Assembly (NCBI GenBank): GCA_020025515.1
Contig: JAHHRZ010000004.1
Coordinates: forward strand, 60,126 to 124,125
DNA length: 64,000 nt
Direction: 5' to 3'
Source: Oscillospiraceae bacterium
GTDB taxonomy: Bacteria; Bacillota; Clostridia; Oscillospirales; Oscillospiraceae
Under the pieces are notes generated by a model. The model was not told the DNA's origin, ran no database searches, and worked only from the letters and a program-made list of their open reading frames with translations. Each line of letters opens with the position of its first letter. Position 1 is the first letter of the stretch. This document shows, piece by piece, positions 8,505 to 15,643 of the stretch. Position numbers and translations under genes: made by a program.

Positions 8505-9473
8505 ATGGACATTGTAATGGAACAAGAGCAGTCTCGGGAGGTTGAGGACTTCCTGAAGGGATTGGGTTTGGAGACTGATTCGGGGGTAGAATTCACATTA
8601 AGCCTGAGAGAAAATGGGAAAGTATGCGCCTGCGGTTCTCTGGATGGAAATGTAATCAAAGGAATTGGCGTGGACCCTGCGATGCAGGGACAGGGCTTGT
8701 CAGAGCAGCTTATGACCCATTTGCGGCGGGAGGCCTTTGCAAGAGGCCATCGTCAACTCTTTGTCTACACAAAGCCGGTCAACGAGATTTTGTTCCGGGG
8801 TCTTGGCTTTTATCCTGTTGCCGCGACAGGAAAGGCATTGCTTCTTGAGAGCACCAGAGGAGGTCTGGGGAAATATTTGGAGTCTCTGGAAAAGCATCCG
8901 GGGAACAATGGAGCAGTTGTGATGAACTGTTCTCCTTTTACCCTGGGCCACCGCTATCTGATTGAACAGGCGGGAAAAGAGTGCAACTGGCTTTATGTCT
9001 TTGTACTTGCAGAGGAGAAGGGCATGTTCCGTGCTGCGGATCGTCTGGAAATGGTAAAAAGAGGGTGCGCTGATTTAAAAAATGTATCTGTTCATTCCAC
9101 AGAAGGATATCTGATTTCCAATGCTACATTTCCTACGTATTTTCTGAAAGACCGAACTCAGGGAAATCAGATCAGCTGTCAGCTGGACATTGAAATCTTT
9201 GCAGGGCGGGTTGCTCCGGCGCTGAACCTTGTGAAACGATTTGTTGGGACAGAGCCATTGGATCCTGTAACCTGCGCATATAATGAAGCATTGAAGCAGC
9301 AGCTCCCACGCCGTGGGATTGAAGTTCGTGAGGTTGTCCGAAGGGAGCTTGACGCTGCCCCCATCAGCGCCAGCCGCGTGCGAAAGGCCATAGAGGCAGG
9401 ACAGTGGGAGACGGTTCGTCAGCTGACCCCTCAGACCACCTATGAATATTTAAGAACTATGATTGGAGGATAA
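8505..9473 (+). CDS. citC: [Citrate (pro-3S)-lyase] ligase
   Basis: Activates the lyase by acetylating the prosthetic SH group of CitD with acetate and ATP. The 322-residue protein has the two-part CitC layout. Residues about 1-115 form a GNAT-like domain with the acyl-CoA loop motif MQGQGLSEQL near 60-69. The second part is a nucleotidylyltransferase domain with FTLGHR at 145-150, followed by the C-terminal SASRVRKAI motif. Slightly short of the usual 340-350 residues. It diverges from citDEF and is followed 4 bp later by the P-loop gene, with which it probably forms an operon. Confidence 0.93.
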   Translation: MDIVMEQEQSREVEDFLKGLGLETDSGVEFTLSLRENGKVCACGSLDGNVIKGIGVDPAMQGQGLSEQLMTHLRREAFARGHRQLFVYTKPVNEILFRGLGFYPVAATGKALLLESTRGGLGKYLESLEKHPGNNGAVVMNCSPFTLGHRYLIEQAGKECNWLYVFVLAEEKGMFRAADRLEMVKRGCADLKNVSVHSTEGYLISNATFPTYFLKDRTQGNQISCQLDIEIFAGRVAPALNLVKRFVGTEPLDPVTCAYNEALKQQLPRRGIEVREVVRRELDAAPISASRVRKAIEAGQWETVRQLTPQTTYEYLRTMIGG

Positions 9474-9477
9474 TGCT

Positions 9478-10416
9478 ATGTCATATTCCGGAAGAATGCA
9501 GAAAAGCCTGTATATGAGTACCTTCTATGCACCCCGAGGACGGAATCGTATTTTTGATCTGGGAATTCAGATTGCGCAGATGTACCTCAGCCCCTTTGAT
9601 AAGCTGATTGGTGTCATTGGAGACAGCGGCTCCGGCAAAAGTGTTCTGATTCGCGGCATGTTCCCGGGCCTGGAGCTCAGCAATGATGACGACGGCGTGA
9701 ATGTACGCCCCCTCCCGATTCTGGATCAGGATTATGAAACCGGTTTCTTTACCCCCCATACCTATCATCTGGATATTCGATTTGAAATGGGATTTACCCA
9801 GCCCCACGAGCTGGCGGATGCGATCATGAAAGCGGTCAGGCGGGGAAAGCGTGTGGTCGTAGAACACTTTGATCTCATTTATCCCTTCCTTCCCACCAAC
9901 GCCAATCTGCTGATTGGTGTTGGTGAGCAGATCCTGGTTACCCGCCCCAATCCCTTTGGCCCTTTCCCGGCTGCGATTGCGAAACAGTGCCAGGCTTCTC
10001 TCAAATATCGTCTGATGGCGCATACAGCAGAGGATCTATGCGAGTTTTGCCTGCCGAAAGCGGAGATGGACCGTGCCGCCCACGATGACATTCACCACGG
10101 CTTTATTCTGGCGTTCCCGAACTATGAACCGGATATCGATTTGAACGAGTTGGAAAAGAAGGTGCAGGAACTGATTGCCCGAGATGTCTCTGTGGATTAT
10201 GTGGACGAAAGTCATATCACCATTGACGGGCACCTCCACGAATGTACCGGTCCCCGCACCCATGTGCCCACTGCGGGTAAGGTGAAAGAATTTCGCTTAG
10301 TCAAGCGTTTCCTGAAGGATCACTTCAATAAACGCTATTTGCTGATCGGCTGTATCGGTGAGGATTCAATGGAAAATACCAGACGCCTGTCCAATATGGA
10401 TGAGGATATCAATTAA
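9478..10416 (+). CDS. P-loop protein with alanyl-tRNA synthetase SAD-like C-terminal domain
   Basis: Function unknown. The 312-residue protein has a clear Walker A motif GDSGSGKS at 48-55. Its C-terminal third has an HxxxH pair (H202, H206) and a C256-x5-H262 pair in HECTGPRTHV, spaced like the zinc site of the second additional domain of alanyl-tRNA synthetase and AlaX editing proteins. I recall proteins of this kind being labelled alanine-tRNA synthetase second additional domain proteins in Clostridia. An upstream in-frame TTG at 9463 exists, but GGAGG eight bases before ATG 9478 decides the start. It follows citC by 4 bp, and a strong hairpin ends the unit. Kinase, regulator or prosthetic-group role cannot be decided. 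Confidence 0.7.
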   Translation: MSYSGRMQKSLYMSTFYAPRGRNRIFDLGIQIAQMYLSPFDKLIGVIGDSGSGKSVLIRGMFPGLELSNDDDGVNVRPLPILDQDYETGFFTPHTYHLDIRFEMGFTQPHELADAIMKAVRRGKRVVVEHFDLIYPFLPTNANLLIGVGEQILVTRPNPFGPFPAAIAKQCQASLKYRLMAHTAEDLCEFCLPKAEMDRAAHDDIHHGFILAFPNYEPDIDLNELEKKVQELIARDVSVDYVDESHITIDGHLHECTGPRTHVPTAGKVKEFRLVKRFLKDHFNKRYLLIGCIGEDSMENTRRLSNMDEDIN

Positions 10417-10418
10417 AG

Positions 10419-10456
10419 AATCAGCGCGTTACAGTCTTGCCTGTAACGCGCTGATT
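10419..10456. terminator. Bidirectional hairpin terminator between convergent genes
   Basis: A perfect 16-bp stem (10419-10434 with 10441-10456) and 6-nt loop lies between the P-loop gene and the DUF1622 gene. The minus-strand side is followed by a T-rich CTTTAATT; the plus side has only a weak T tract. Confidence 0.75.
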
Positions 10457-10467
10457 GTGCTATCTGT

Positions 10468-10866
10468 TTATACTGTTTGTACGGGATCGGTGGAGGCTTG
10501 GGCAGCGGCGGACACCTCCAGCTCATGAGCAACCCGCATGTCGTGCTTACTGTGCTTCAGCTCATAGTGAAGCAGGATGCTCATAATGCCACGCAGCACC
10601 ACAATGGCACCCAGTACTGCCAGTTCTTTCAGGTCGTGCACCAAGACGGTTTTCAGAATTTCTGCGGCCATTTTGAAGGTGAGGGCAGTGGCCATTCCGG
10701 AAGCCATCTCATACTGGACGGGGTATTCTCTGGATCGGAAGGAATTCATCAAAAACCCCCAAAAGCTCTTGAGGCCGGTCCATGTAACCACAAAAATGCC
10801 CATGAGTTCCAGAGTGCTGATGATGTACGGGAGAACCAATGCGATGATTTTGTGCAAGCGGATCAC
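10468..10866 (-). CDS. DUF1622 family membrane protein
   Basis: Small integral membrane protein of unknown function. The 132 residues (GTG start) contain three hydrophobic stretches (about 6-32, 59-75 and 82-99) and the DUF1622-like pattern LELMGIFVVTWTGLKSF. The C-terminal 35 residues are polar and probably cytoplasmic. The start is weakly supported by GGGAAAGAGA just upstream. A possible promoter lies at 10897-10925. It is convergent with the citC unit and seems to be a single-gene transcript. Confidence 0.75.
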   Translation of the reverse strand: MIRLHKIIALVLPYIISTLELMGIFVVTWTGLKSFWGFLMNSFRSREYPVQYEMASGMATALTFKMAAEILKTVLVHDLKELAVLGAIVVLRGIMSILLHYELKHSKHDMRVAHELEVSAAAQASTDPVQTV

Positions 10867-10896
10867 TTCTCTTTCCCTATAGAATAGAATACTGTT

Positions 10897-10925
10897 AGTA
10901 TGACATATGAAAGAGCAGAATGCAA
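10897..10925 (-). promoter_or_regulatory. Candidate promoter of the DUF1622 gene
   Basis: Minus-strand TTGCAT (10920-10925), 17 bp, CATACT (10897-10902). Spacing is ideal but both boxes are only partial matches. Confidence 0.45.
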
Positions 10926-10985
10926 GTAGAAAATTTGAAAGAGAGCAGAATAGAAAGAATCTTAAAAAGAGTGTTGTTATTTCAT

Positions 10986-11013
10986 TTGACGCAGCTCAAA
11001 AACCGTGTATAAT
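10986..11013 (+). promoter_or_regulatory. Promoter of the sulfatase gene
   Basis: TTGACG (10986-10991), 16 bp, TATAAT (11008-11013), about 88 bp before the ATG. A GAGGAG ribosome site precedes the start codon. Confidence 0.8.
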
Positions 11014-11100
11014 GTGGAAGTGTACACTCTGATAGCGAGAAAAAGACAAGACCATTCTTTTTAAGGTTCGGGTATATCATTGATGTGAGGAGAACGCAAT

Positions 11101-12543
11101 ATGGCAGAAAATCAACGAACGCAGGATCATATTTTACTGATTACCACAGATCAGCAGCGCTTTGATACGATTCAGGCGTTGGGGGCAAAGAATATTTTTA
11201 CACCGCACCTCAACTATATGGTAGGGGAGGGCATTTCTTTTACCCGCTGCTATGCCGATTGCCCGATCTGTGTGCCGTCCCGTACTACCATTATGACGGG
11301 CTTGAGAGGGTTTGAAAGCGGTGTGATCTCCAATGCCACCCATGAAGACACCATGATCAAGGCGACGAGAGAGCGCACAACACTGCCTGCTGTGCTTACC
11401 GATGCCGGATATCAGACCTATGCCATGGGGAAAATGCATTTTTCCCCTGCACGTGCCTGCTATGGTTTTGAAAAAACCAGACTTCCTCTGGACTACATGC
11501 GGGAATATGATAAAAAGCGGACCCAGGCCAGCCCAAAGGTCCATGGGGTCGGAGAGTGTGAAGTAGAGCCGGTCATCTCCACCGTTGACACCAAAGACAG
11601 CATTACGACTTGGATTACAGATGGTGCCATTGATTTTATCGAAACCAGAGACCCTTTGCGTCCCTTCTTTCTGTGGACCAGCTATACAAAGCCCCATCCT
11701 CCCTTTGATCCTTGCCGGGAATACTGGGACCTGTACCGGGATATTTCCGTTGACGGAGCGGTCTATGGAGATTGGTCTCAAGATATCGAAAAAGCGCCTC
11801 AAGGCGTTCTGGCCGGAAGTTATGAAAATACCAATATGCACCATTTTACAGAGGAACAGATCAAGGCCAGCAAAAAGGCCTACTATGCCATGATTACACA
11901 GATGGACTATTCTCTGGGCAGGCTCTTTGGCTGCCTGCGTGAAAATGGTTTATTTGAAAACACCTGGCTGGTGTTTACCTCTGACCATGGAGAAATGCTG
12001 GGCGATCACCATATGTCCCAGAAAAATTTGTTTTTCGAGGGGTCGGCCCATGTGCCATTGTTGATTGTGCCGCCCAAGAAATACAATGTCCGGAGAAACA
12101 TCAAGATTGATACCCTGACGGAGATCAACGATCTCTATCCCACGATTTTGGCCATGGCAGGCATTGCGGCGCCGGTAGGCAACGGAGCCAATCTGCTGGA
12201 GCCCATTAAAGAGCGGGTTTTCTATGGAAACAGCCTGGATGTGAACTTCTGTGTAATGGAAGACAATGTGAAGCTGGTTTACTGTGCAAGGGGCGATCAC
12301 TACTTGCTGTTTGATATGAACAAGGACCCCATGGAGCGCTGTGATCTTTCCAAGGATCCTGGATATGCGGCACAGTTTGAAACGCTGAAGCAGATGCTTT
12401 TGAAGCAGGTACGAGAGACTCGGCCGGATATCATTGTTGATGGAAAAATCAGAACCCTTGAGGCTCCCAAGTTCCCAGGAGATGTGCCGGGGCATTGGTT
12501 TGGATTCCACTATAAGGACTATAGCGTTGACACATTCCACTAA
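11101..12543 (+). CDS. Type I (formylglycine-dependent) sulfatase
   Basis: Alkaline-phosphatase-superfamily sulfatase, 480 residues. The active-site motif C57-V-P-S-R61 is the C-x-P-S-R type, whose Cys is oxidised to formylglycine. The N-terminal metal motif LLITTDQQR (aspartate replaces one of the usual pair), the second sulfatase signature GYQTYAMGKMH, and the metal-binding FTSDHGEMLGDH are all present. No signal peptide is visible, so it is probably cytoplasmic and acts on an imported substrate. No maturase (anSME or FGE) lies in the window. The substrate is unknown. It is convergent with a MarR gene and shares its terminator. Confidence 0.88.
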   Translation: MAENQRTQDHILLITTDQQRFDTIQALGAKNIFTPHLNYMVGEGISFTRCYADCPICVPSRTTIMTGLRGFESGVISNATHEDTMIKATRERTTLPAVLTDAGYQTYAMGKMHFSPARACYGFEKTRLPLDYMREYDKKRTQASPKVHGVGECEVEPVISTVDTKDSITTWITDGAIDFIETRDPLRPFFLWTSYTKPHPPFDPCREYWDLYRDISVDGAVYGDWSQDIEKAPQGVLAGSYENTNMHHFTEEQIKASKKAYYAMITQMDYSLGRLFGCLRENGLFENTWLVFTSDHGEMLGDHHMSQKNLFFEGSAHVPLLIVPPKKYNVRRNIKIDTLTEINDLYPTILAMAGIAAPVGNGANLLEPIKERVFYGNSLDVNFCVMEDNVKLVYCARGDHYLLFDMNKDPMERCDLSKDPGYAAQFETLKQMLLKQVRETRPDIIVDGKIRTLEAPKFPGDVPGHWFGFHYKDYSVDTFH

Positions 12544-12590
12544 GTGGCAGAAAAGGACAAAAAAGCGAATACATAGGTACTTATGAAAGT

Positions 12591-12620
12591 GGGGTCAGGC
12601 TGCTCAATCAGCCTGACCCC
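12591..12620. terminator. Bidirectional terminator
   Basis: A perfect 12-bp stem (12591-12602 / 12609-12620), extended by one T-A pair on the outside, has loop CTCAAT and is followed by AATATTTGTG. It lies between the convergent sulfatase and marR genes. Confidence 0.75.
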
Positions 12621-12637
12621 AATATTTGTGAAACCGA

Positions 12638-13066
12638 TTACTCCTCTTGTATCTGGTGGGCAGCCCGCTCTTTCAGCTTTCTCAGAACAGCCATAGCGCA
12701 GTCCAGTGTCTCCGGGGTGAAATCTGCGGTGACAATGGCCTCCCAGTCTGCTAAAACTTTCTGAATCTGAGGAAGGGCTTCCATAGCTTTGTCCGTGGGA
12801 TATACACGGGTGACACGGCGATCCGCACTGCAGGTGCACCGACGAATGAAGCCGACTTCCTCCAATGCGGCCAGCTGCCGGGCCACACTGCTTTTGTTAA
12901 AGAAAATTCTTTGGGCCAACTGCTCCTGACAGATGCCGGGATCGGCACAGATATGCAGCAAATAGCTGGCGTGACAGGACTTGAGCCCTAGAGGAGCCAG
13001 CATCTCTGTGCGATACTGGGTGGCACATCGAGCGATAGAGTCCAATTCCCACATAAGTGATGACAT
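12638..13066 (-). CDS. MarR family transcriptional regulator
   Basis: Winged-helix repressor of 142 residues. The recognition region QEQLAQRIFFNKSSVARQLAALEEVGFIRR followed by the wing CTCSADRRVTRVYPTDKA is typical of MarR proteins. AAGGAG eight bases before the ATG supports the start. It has its own strong promoter (13122-13150). No efflux pump or detoxification gene is directly beside it; the nearest gene, the convergent sulfatase, is not an obvious target. The target and ligand are unknown. Two cysteines at the start of the wing could sense redox state, but this is speculation. Confidence 0.9.
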   Translation of the reverse strand: MSSLMWELDSIARCATQYRTEMLAPLGLKSCHASYLLHICADPGICQEQLAQRIFFNKSSVARQLAALEEVGFIRRCTCSADRRVTRVYPTDKAMEALPQIQKVLADWEAIVTADFTPETLDCAMAVLRKLKERAAHQIQEE

Positions 13067-13121
13067 AGAAACAGCTCCTTTTCAAGCAGATTTATGGAAT
13101 AAACACATATGACCTACCGCT

Positions 13122-13150
13122 ATTTTACCGTGATTCTAAAATGCTGTCAA
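13122..13150 (-). promoter_or_regulatory. Promoter of the marR gene
   Basis: Minus-strand TTGACA (13145-13150), 17 bp, TAAAAT (13122-13127), a near-consensus SigA promoter. The leader contains GGTCATATG, but no clear dyad operator is seen. Confidence 0.82.
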
Positions 13151-13163
13151 GAGAAATAGATGC

Positions 13164-13201
13164 AAAAAGCGACCTGCCGCACTATGCAGGCAGATCGCTT
13201 T
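13164..13201 (-). terminator. Terminator of the sigma/anti-sigma operon
   Basis: Read leftward, a 13-bp stem with one G-U pair (13189-13201 / 13166-13178) is followed by a run of T (13164-13168 as A on the plus strand). It lies just after the stop of the anti-sigma-like gene. Confidence 0.85.
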
Positions 13202-13215
13202 CACAAATCTGAGTT

Positions 13216-13887
13216 TTAGCGGACACTCTGGGCGGGGGTATGATTGGCTTCAAAGATCGTCCGGATCTCTTTACAAGTCAAAAATTCCCTGCTGGAGATG
13301 TTCTTGTCAGCAACAACAAATCCGGTTGCGTTGTTTGCGGTCATCGTAAGCCGGATATCACCGTGGATTTCCGTGGAAGAGGTGGGCAGACCGGAAAGAA
13401 GCGTCCAGGCGTGCTGTAGCTGCTCCGGAGAAAGGTCTGCGCTCCTGTATACATTCTCCTCCCAGATGAGAGTGAATTCAAAATCAGAGGGCATGGAGAG
13501 ACTGCCACCGGGAGACGGTCCTGTGCCATCAACAGCCTGAGGGGACACGGCACCGGGCATTGCTGCATCCGTAGAAGTTTGTGGACCGCCTGTAAGGGTA
13601 GGAGACTGGGTCCGTGCCTCATCGGATAAATTGCTCGTTTCTTCAGAGGAAGGATTGGCAGATGCAGTTTTATTGGTTCCGGCAGCGTCACGGGTTTCGC
13701 CATGGGATAACAGCATAGGGGAGAGGAACAGTGCGGCAACACACAGGCAGGCAGCAACCGCCACGGTTACATAGCGACCGTAAGGGATGGGCTTCTTTTT
13801 TCGCGAAAGCTCCGCGCGGTCCTCTAAGAGAGCCTCATCAATATCTCCCAGGGCCCGAAACAGGTCATGGTTATTCAATGCCAACAC
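13216..13887 (-). CDS. Membrane protein, probable anti-sigma partner of the adjacent ECF sigma factor
   Basis: Not assigned to a firm family. The 223-residue protein has a cytoplasmic N-terminus (NNHDLFRALGDIDEALLEDR, a stretch often seen in proteins encoded after clostridial ECF sigma genes). One transmembrane segment spans about 40-61, then a Ser/Thr/Pro-rich linker (about 65-125) and a small extracytoplasmic domain containing IWEENVYRSADLSPEQLQ. It overlaps the sigma gene by 17 bp in the same direction, so translation is probably coupled. By position it should hold the sigma factor at the membrane and release it on an envelope signal; this is inference from layout. Confidence 0.65.
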   Translation of the reverse strand: MLALNNHDLFRALGDIDEALLEDRAELSRKKKPIPYGRYVTVAVAACLCVAALFLSPMLLSHGETRDAAGTNKTASANPSSEETSNLSDEARTQSPTLTGGPQTSTDAAMPGAVSPQAVDGTGPSPGGSLSMPSDFEFTLIWEENVYRSADLSPEQLQHAWTLLSGLPTSSTEIHGDIRLTMTANNATGFVVADKNISSREFLTCKEIRTIFEANHTPAQSVR

Positions 13888-14422
13888 CTTCTTTTTCCAA
13901 ATAGGCTTTGAGCTTATTACGCACCCGGAATAAGCTGGACTTCACGGCGCTTTGGCTGAGACCATAGCGATTTGCAAGGGTTTCGATGGATTCACAGTAC
14001 CAGTATCTGCGTAAAAACAGATTCCGTTTATCCGACTCCAATGAGCGCAAAAACCGATTCAGGATATCCGTAAGCTCCCTTTGGGCATAGTCATCCCGCT
14101 GGTCGGGGATACATTCATCCAGTTCGGACAGAAGCTGGTCCATGGGGTGGGAGCGTTTTGCGGCATGCTTATAGTCATAACGATCCAAGGAAAGATTCCT
14201 GGTAATACGGCCCAGAAAGGCAGAAAGCTTCGTGGGCCTCTGTGGGGGGATCGCATCCCAGGCCCGAAACCAGGTATCATTGACACATTCTTCTGTATCC
14301 TGGCGATCGTTCAAGATGCCATAGGCGATGGACCGGCAGTAGGCACCGTATTTTCTCTCGGTTTCGGAAATGGCCGCTTCGGAGCGATTCCAAAACAGGG
14401 CAATAATGAGCTCGTCATCCAC
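13871..14422 (-). CDS. ECF-type RNA polymerase sigma factor
   Basis: Extracytoplasmic-function sigma factor, 183 residues. Region 2 is visible in YGAYCRSIAYGILNDRQDTEECVNDTWFRAWDAIPP and region 4 in FLRRYWYCESIETLANRYGLSQSAVKSSLFRVRNKLKAYL, with the helix-turn-helix near 140-165. A longer frame starts at 14455. However, GGAGG about ten bases before GTG 14422 and the family-typical N-terminus MDDELIIALFWNRSE favour the GTG. Regulon unknown. mscS lies 71 bp upstream in the same direction and could be cotranscribed. Confidence 0.9.
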   Translation of the reverse strand: MDDELIIALFWNRSEAAISETERKYGAYCRSIAYGILNDRQDTEECVNDTWFRAWDAIPPQRPTKLSAFLGRITRNLSLDRYDYKHAAKRSHPMDQLLSELDECIPDQRDDYAQRELTDILNRFLRSLESDKRNLFLRRYWYCESIETLANRYGLSQSAVKSSLFRVRNKLKAYLEKEGVGIE

Positions 14423-14493
14423 AGCTAATGACCCTCCGTTCCTTTCGTAAATCAAGACGGAAATATAGGGCTAAGGTTGCCCCTACAACAAAA

Positions 14494-15324
14494 TTATTTA
14501 TCCATGCGTATGCTGATATGAGGATGGGTAAGATTGGTACCAATGCGCTTTAGGGTCATGGCAACGGCTTCGTTGGCCCGGTAGTAGGCCGGCCAGTAGT
14601 CGTCGGTAGTGGTCCAGAAGCGAAGGACATAGGTGATTTTTGTATCGCCGTAGGTTTCGATTCCCGCAAAGGGAGCGGGATCTTTTAGTGTAGCAGGGTC
14701 CTGCGCAACCTGGAGAAGAGCGGAAATAACGGTTTCCGGATCGGCCTCATAGGACAGCGCAATGGAAACCTCCACACGCCGGGTACCGGCAGATGAAAAG
14801 TTGGTAATTTCCGCAGCAGAAGCAATGGAATTTGGTATGGAGATGATTTTACTGTCGGGGGTCATAAGCTTGGTATAGTTGAGGCCGACCTCCTGCACGG
14901 TGCCACCGGTAGTTCCAATCTGCACATAGTCACCGACTACAAAGGGGTTGGTGGTAAGCAGGGTGATACCGCCAATAATGTTGGTCAGGGCGCCCTGAAC
15001 AGCCAGGGACAGAGCCAGAGAGATAATGCTTAATATTGCCACCAGGCTGGAAACATCAACTCCAAGCTTGCTTGCAACAATCAGAATCAAAATGGTGTAT
15101 AGCAGGATTCGCATGGAAGCCCGCACCATGGCGTGGGCGGTTTTTTGAAGCTTGGAGCGACTCAGCGCTTTGTCAAAGAAGCGGAGCAAAAACTTCACAA
15201 TGATGAGACCGACTAACAGAATCATAACCGGAGGAAGAATCTTGGAAAGGGTCAGGGAGTCAAAAAAAGACTTCACGGATTCAGTCGATGGAAGCGCTTC
15301 TCCGCTGATGGTACAAAAAGACAT
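14494..15324 (-). CDS. mscS: MscS-family mechanosensitive channel
   Basis: Small-conductance mechanosensitive channel, 276 residues from the ATG at 15324. This start has AAGGAG eight bases upstream, whereas the longer frame has no ribosome site. Transmembrane segments lie at about 25-47, 68-85 and 90-115. The pore helix SLALSLAVQGALTNIIGGITLL is glycine/alanine-rich as in E. coli MscS, followed by the beta domain (FVVGDYVQIGTTGGTVQEVGL) and the cytoplasmic vestibule. It releases solutes on hypo-osmotic shock. Own promoter at 15356-15384. Confidence 0.93.
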   Translation of the reverse strand: MSFCTISGEALPSTESVKSFFDSLTLSKILPPVMILLVGLIIVKFLLRFFDKALSRSKLQKTAHAMVRASMRILLYTILILIVASKLGVDVSSLVAILSIISLALSLAVQGALTNIIGGITLLTTNPFVVGDYVQIGTTGGTVQEVGLNYTKLMTPDSKIISIPNSIASAAEITNFSSAGTRRVEVSIALSYEADPETVISALLQVAQDPATLKDPAPFAGIETYGDTKITYVLRFWTTTDDYWPAYYRANEAVAMTLKRIGTNLTHPHISIRMDK

Positions 15325-15355
15325 CTTGCATTCTCCTTTTTTAATCATTTTCTCT

Positions 15356-15384
15356 ATTATACGAAAAATCAGGATCGTTTGCAA
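15356..15384 (-). promoter_or_regulatory. Promoter of mscS
   Basis: Minus-strand TTGCAA (15379-15384), 17 bp, TATAAT (15356-15361). The remainder of the 319-bp gap to the EF-G gene is AT-rich, holds the divergent promoter at 15540, and shows no further gene. Confidence 0.78.
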
Positions 15385-15539
15385 GGGAGGGAAAAACTGA
15401 AAAATTATTTTTCTGTGAAAACAGAGGGAAAAGGTGATGTTTTACCAAGAAAAAGTGCACATTATACAATTTAAAGTTCATGATCTGCGAAATATTTAGA
15501 TGCATTTTTTATTCTTTGTCATAAATGTTTAAAAAAGCA

Positions 15540-15568
15540 TTGAAATTTTAGATCCTTTCGTGTATAAT
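15540..15568 (+). promoter_or_regulatory. Promoter of the EF-G paralogue
   Basis: TTGAAA (15540-15545), 17 bp, TATAAT (15563-15568). The leader has a small hairpin (GAAGGC-GCTT-GCCTTC) whose 5' arm overlaps an upstream AGGAGG decoy; the working ribosome site is the later AAAGGAG at 15626-15632. Confidence 0.8.
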
Positions 15569-15643
15569 GTCCTCATTGCGGTACTATACCAAGCTGCAAG
15601 AGGAGGAAGGCGCTTGCCTTCTCTGAAAGGAGAATGATTGATC

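Noticed and set aside
12540..12839. Leftward ORF beside marR
   Set aside because: It overlaps marR in another frame and the terminator, with no ribosome site.
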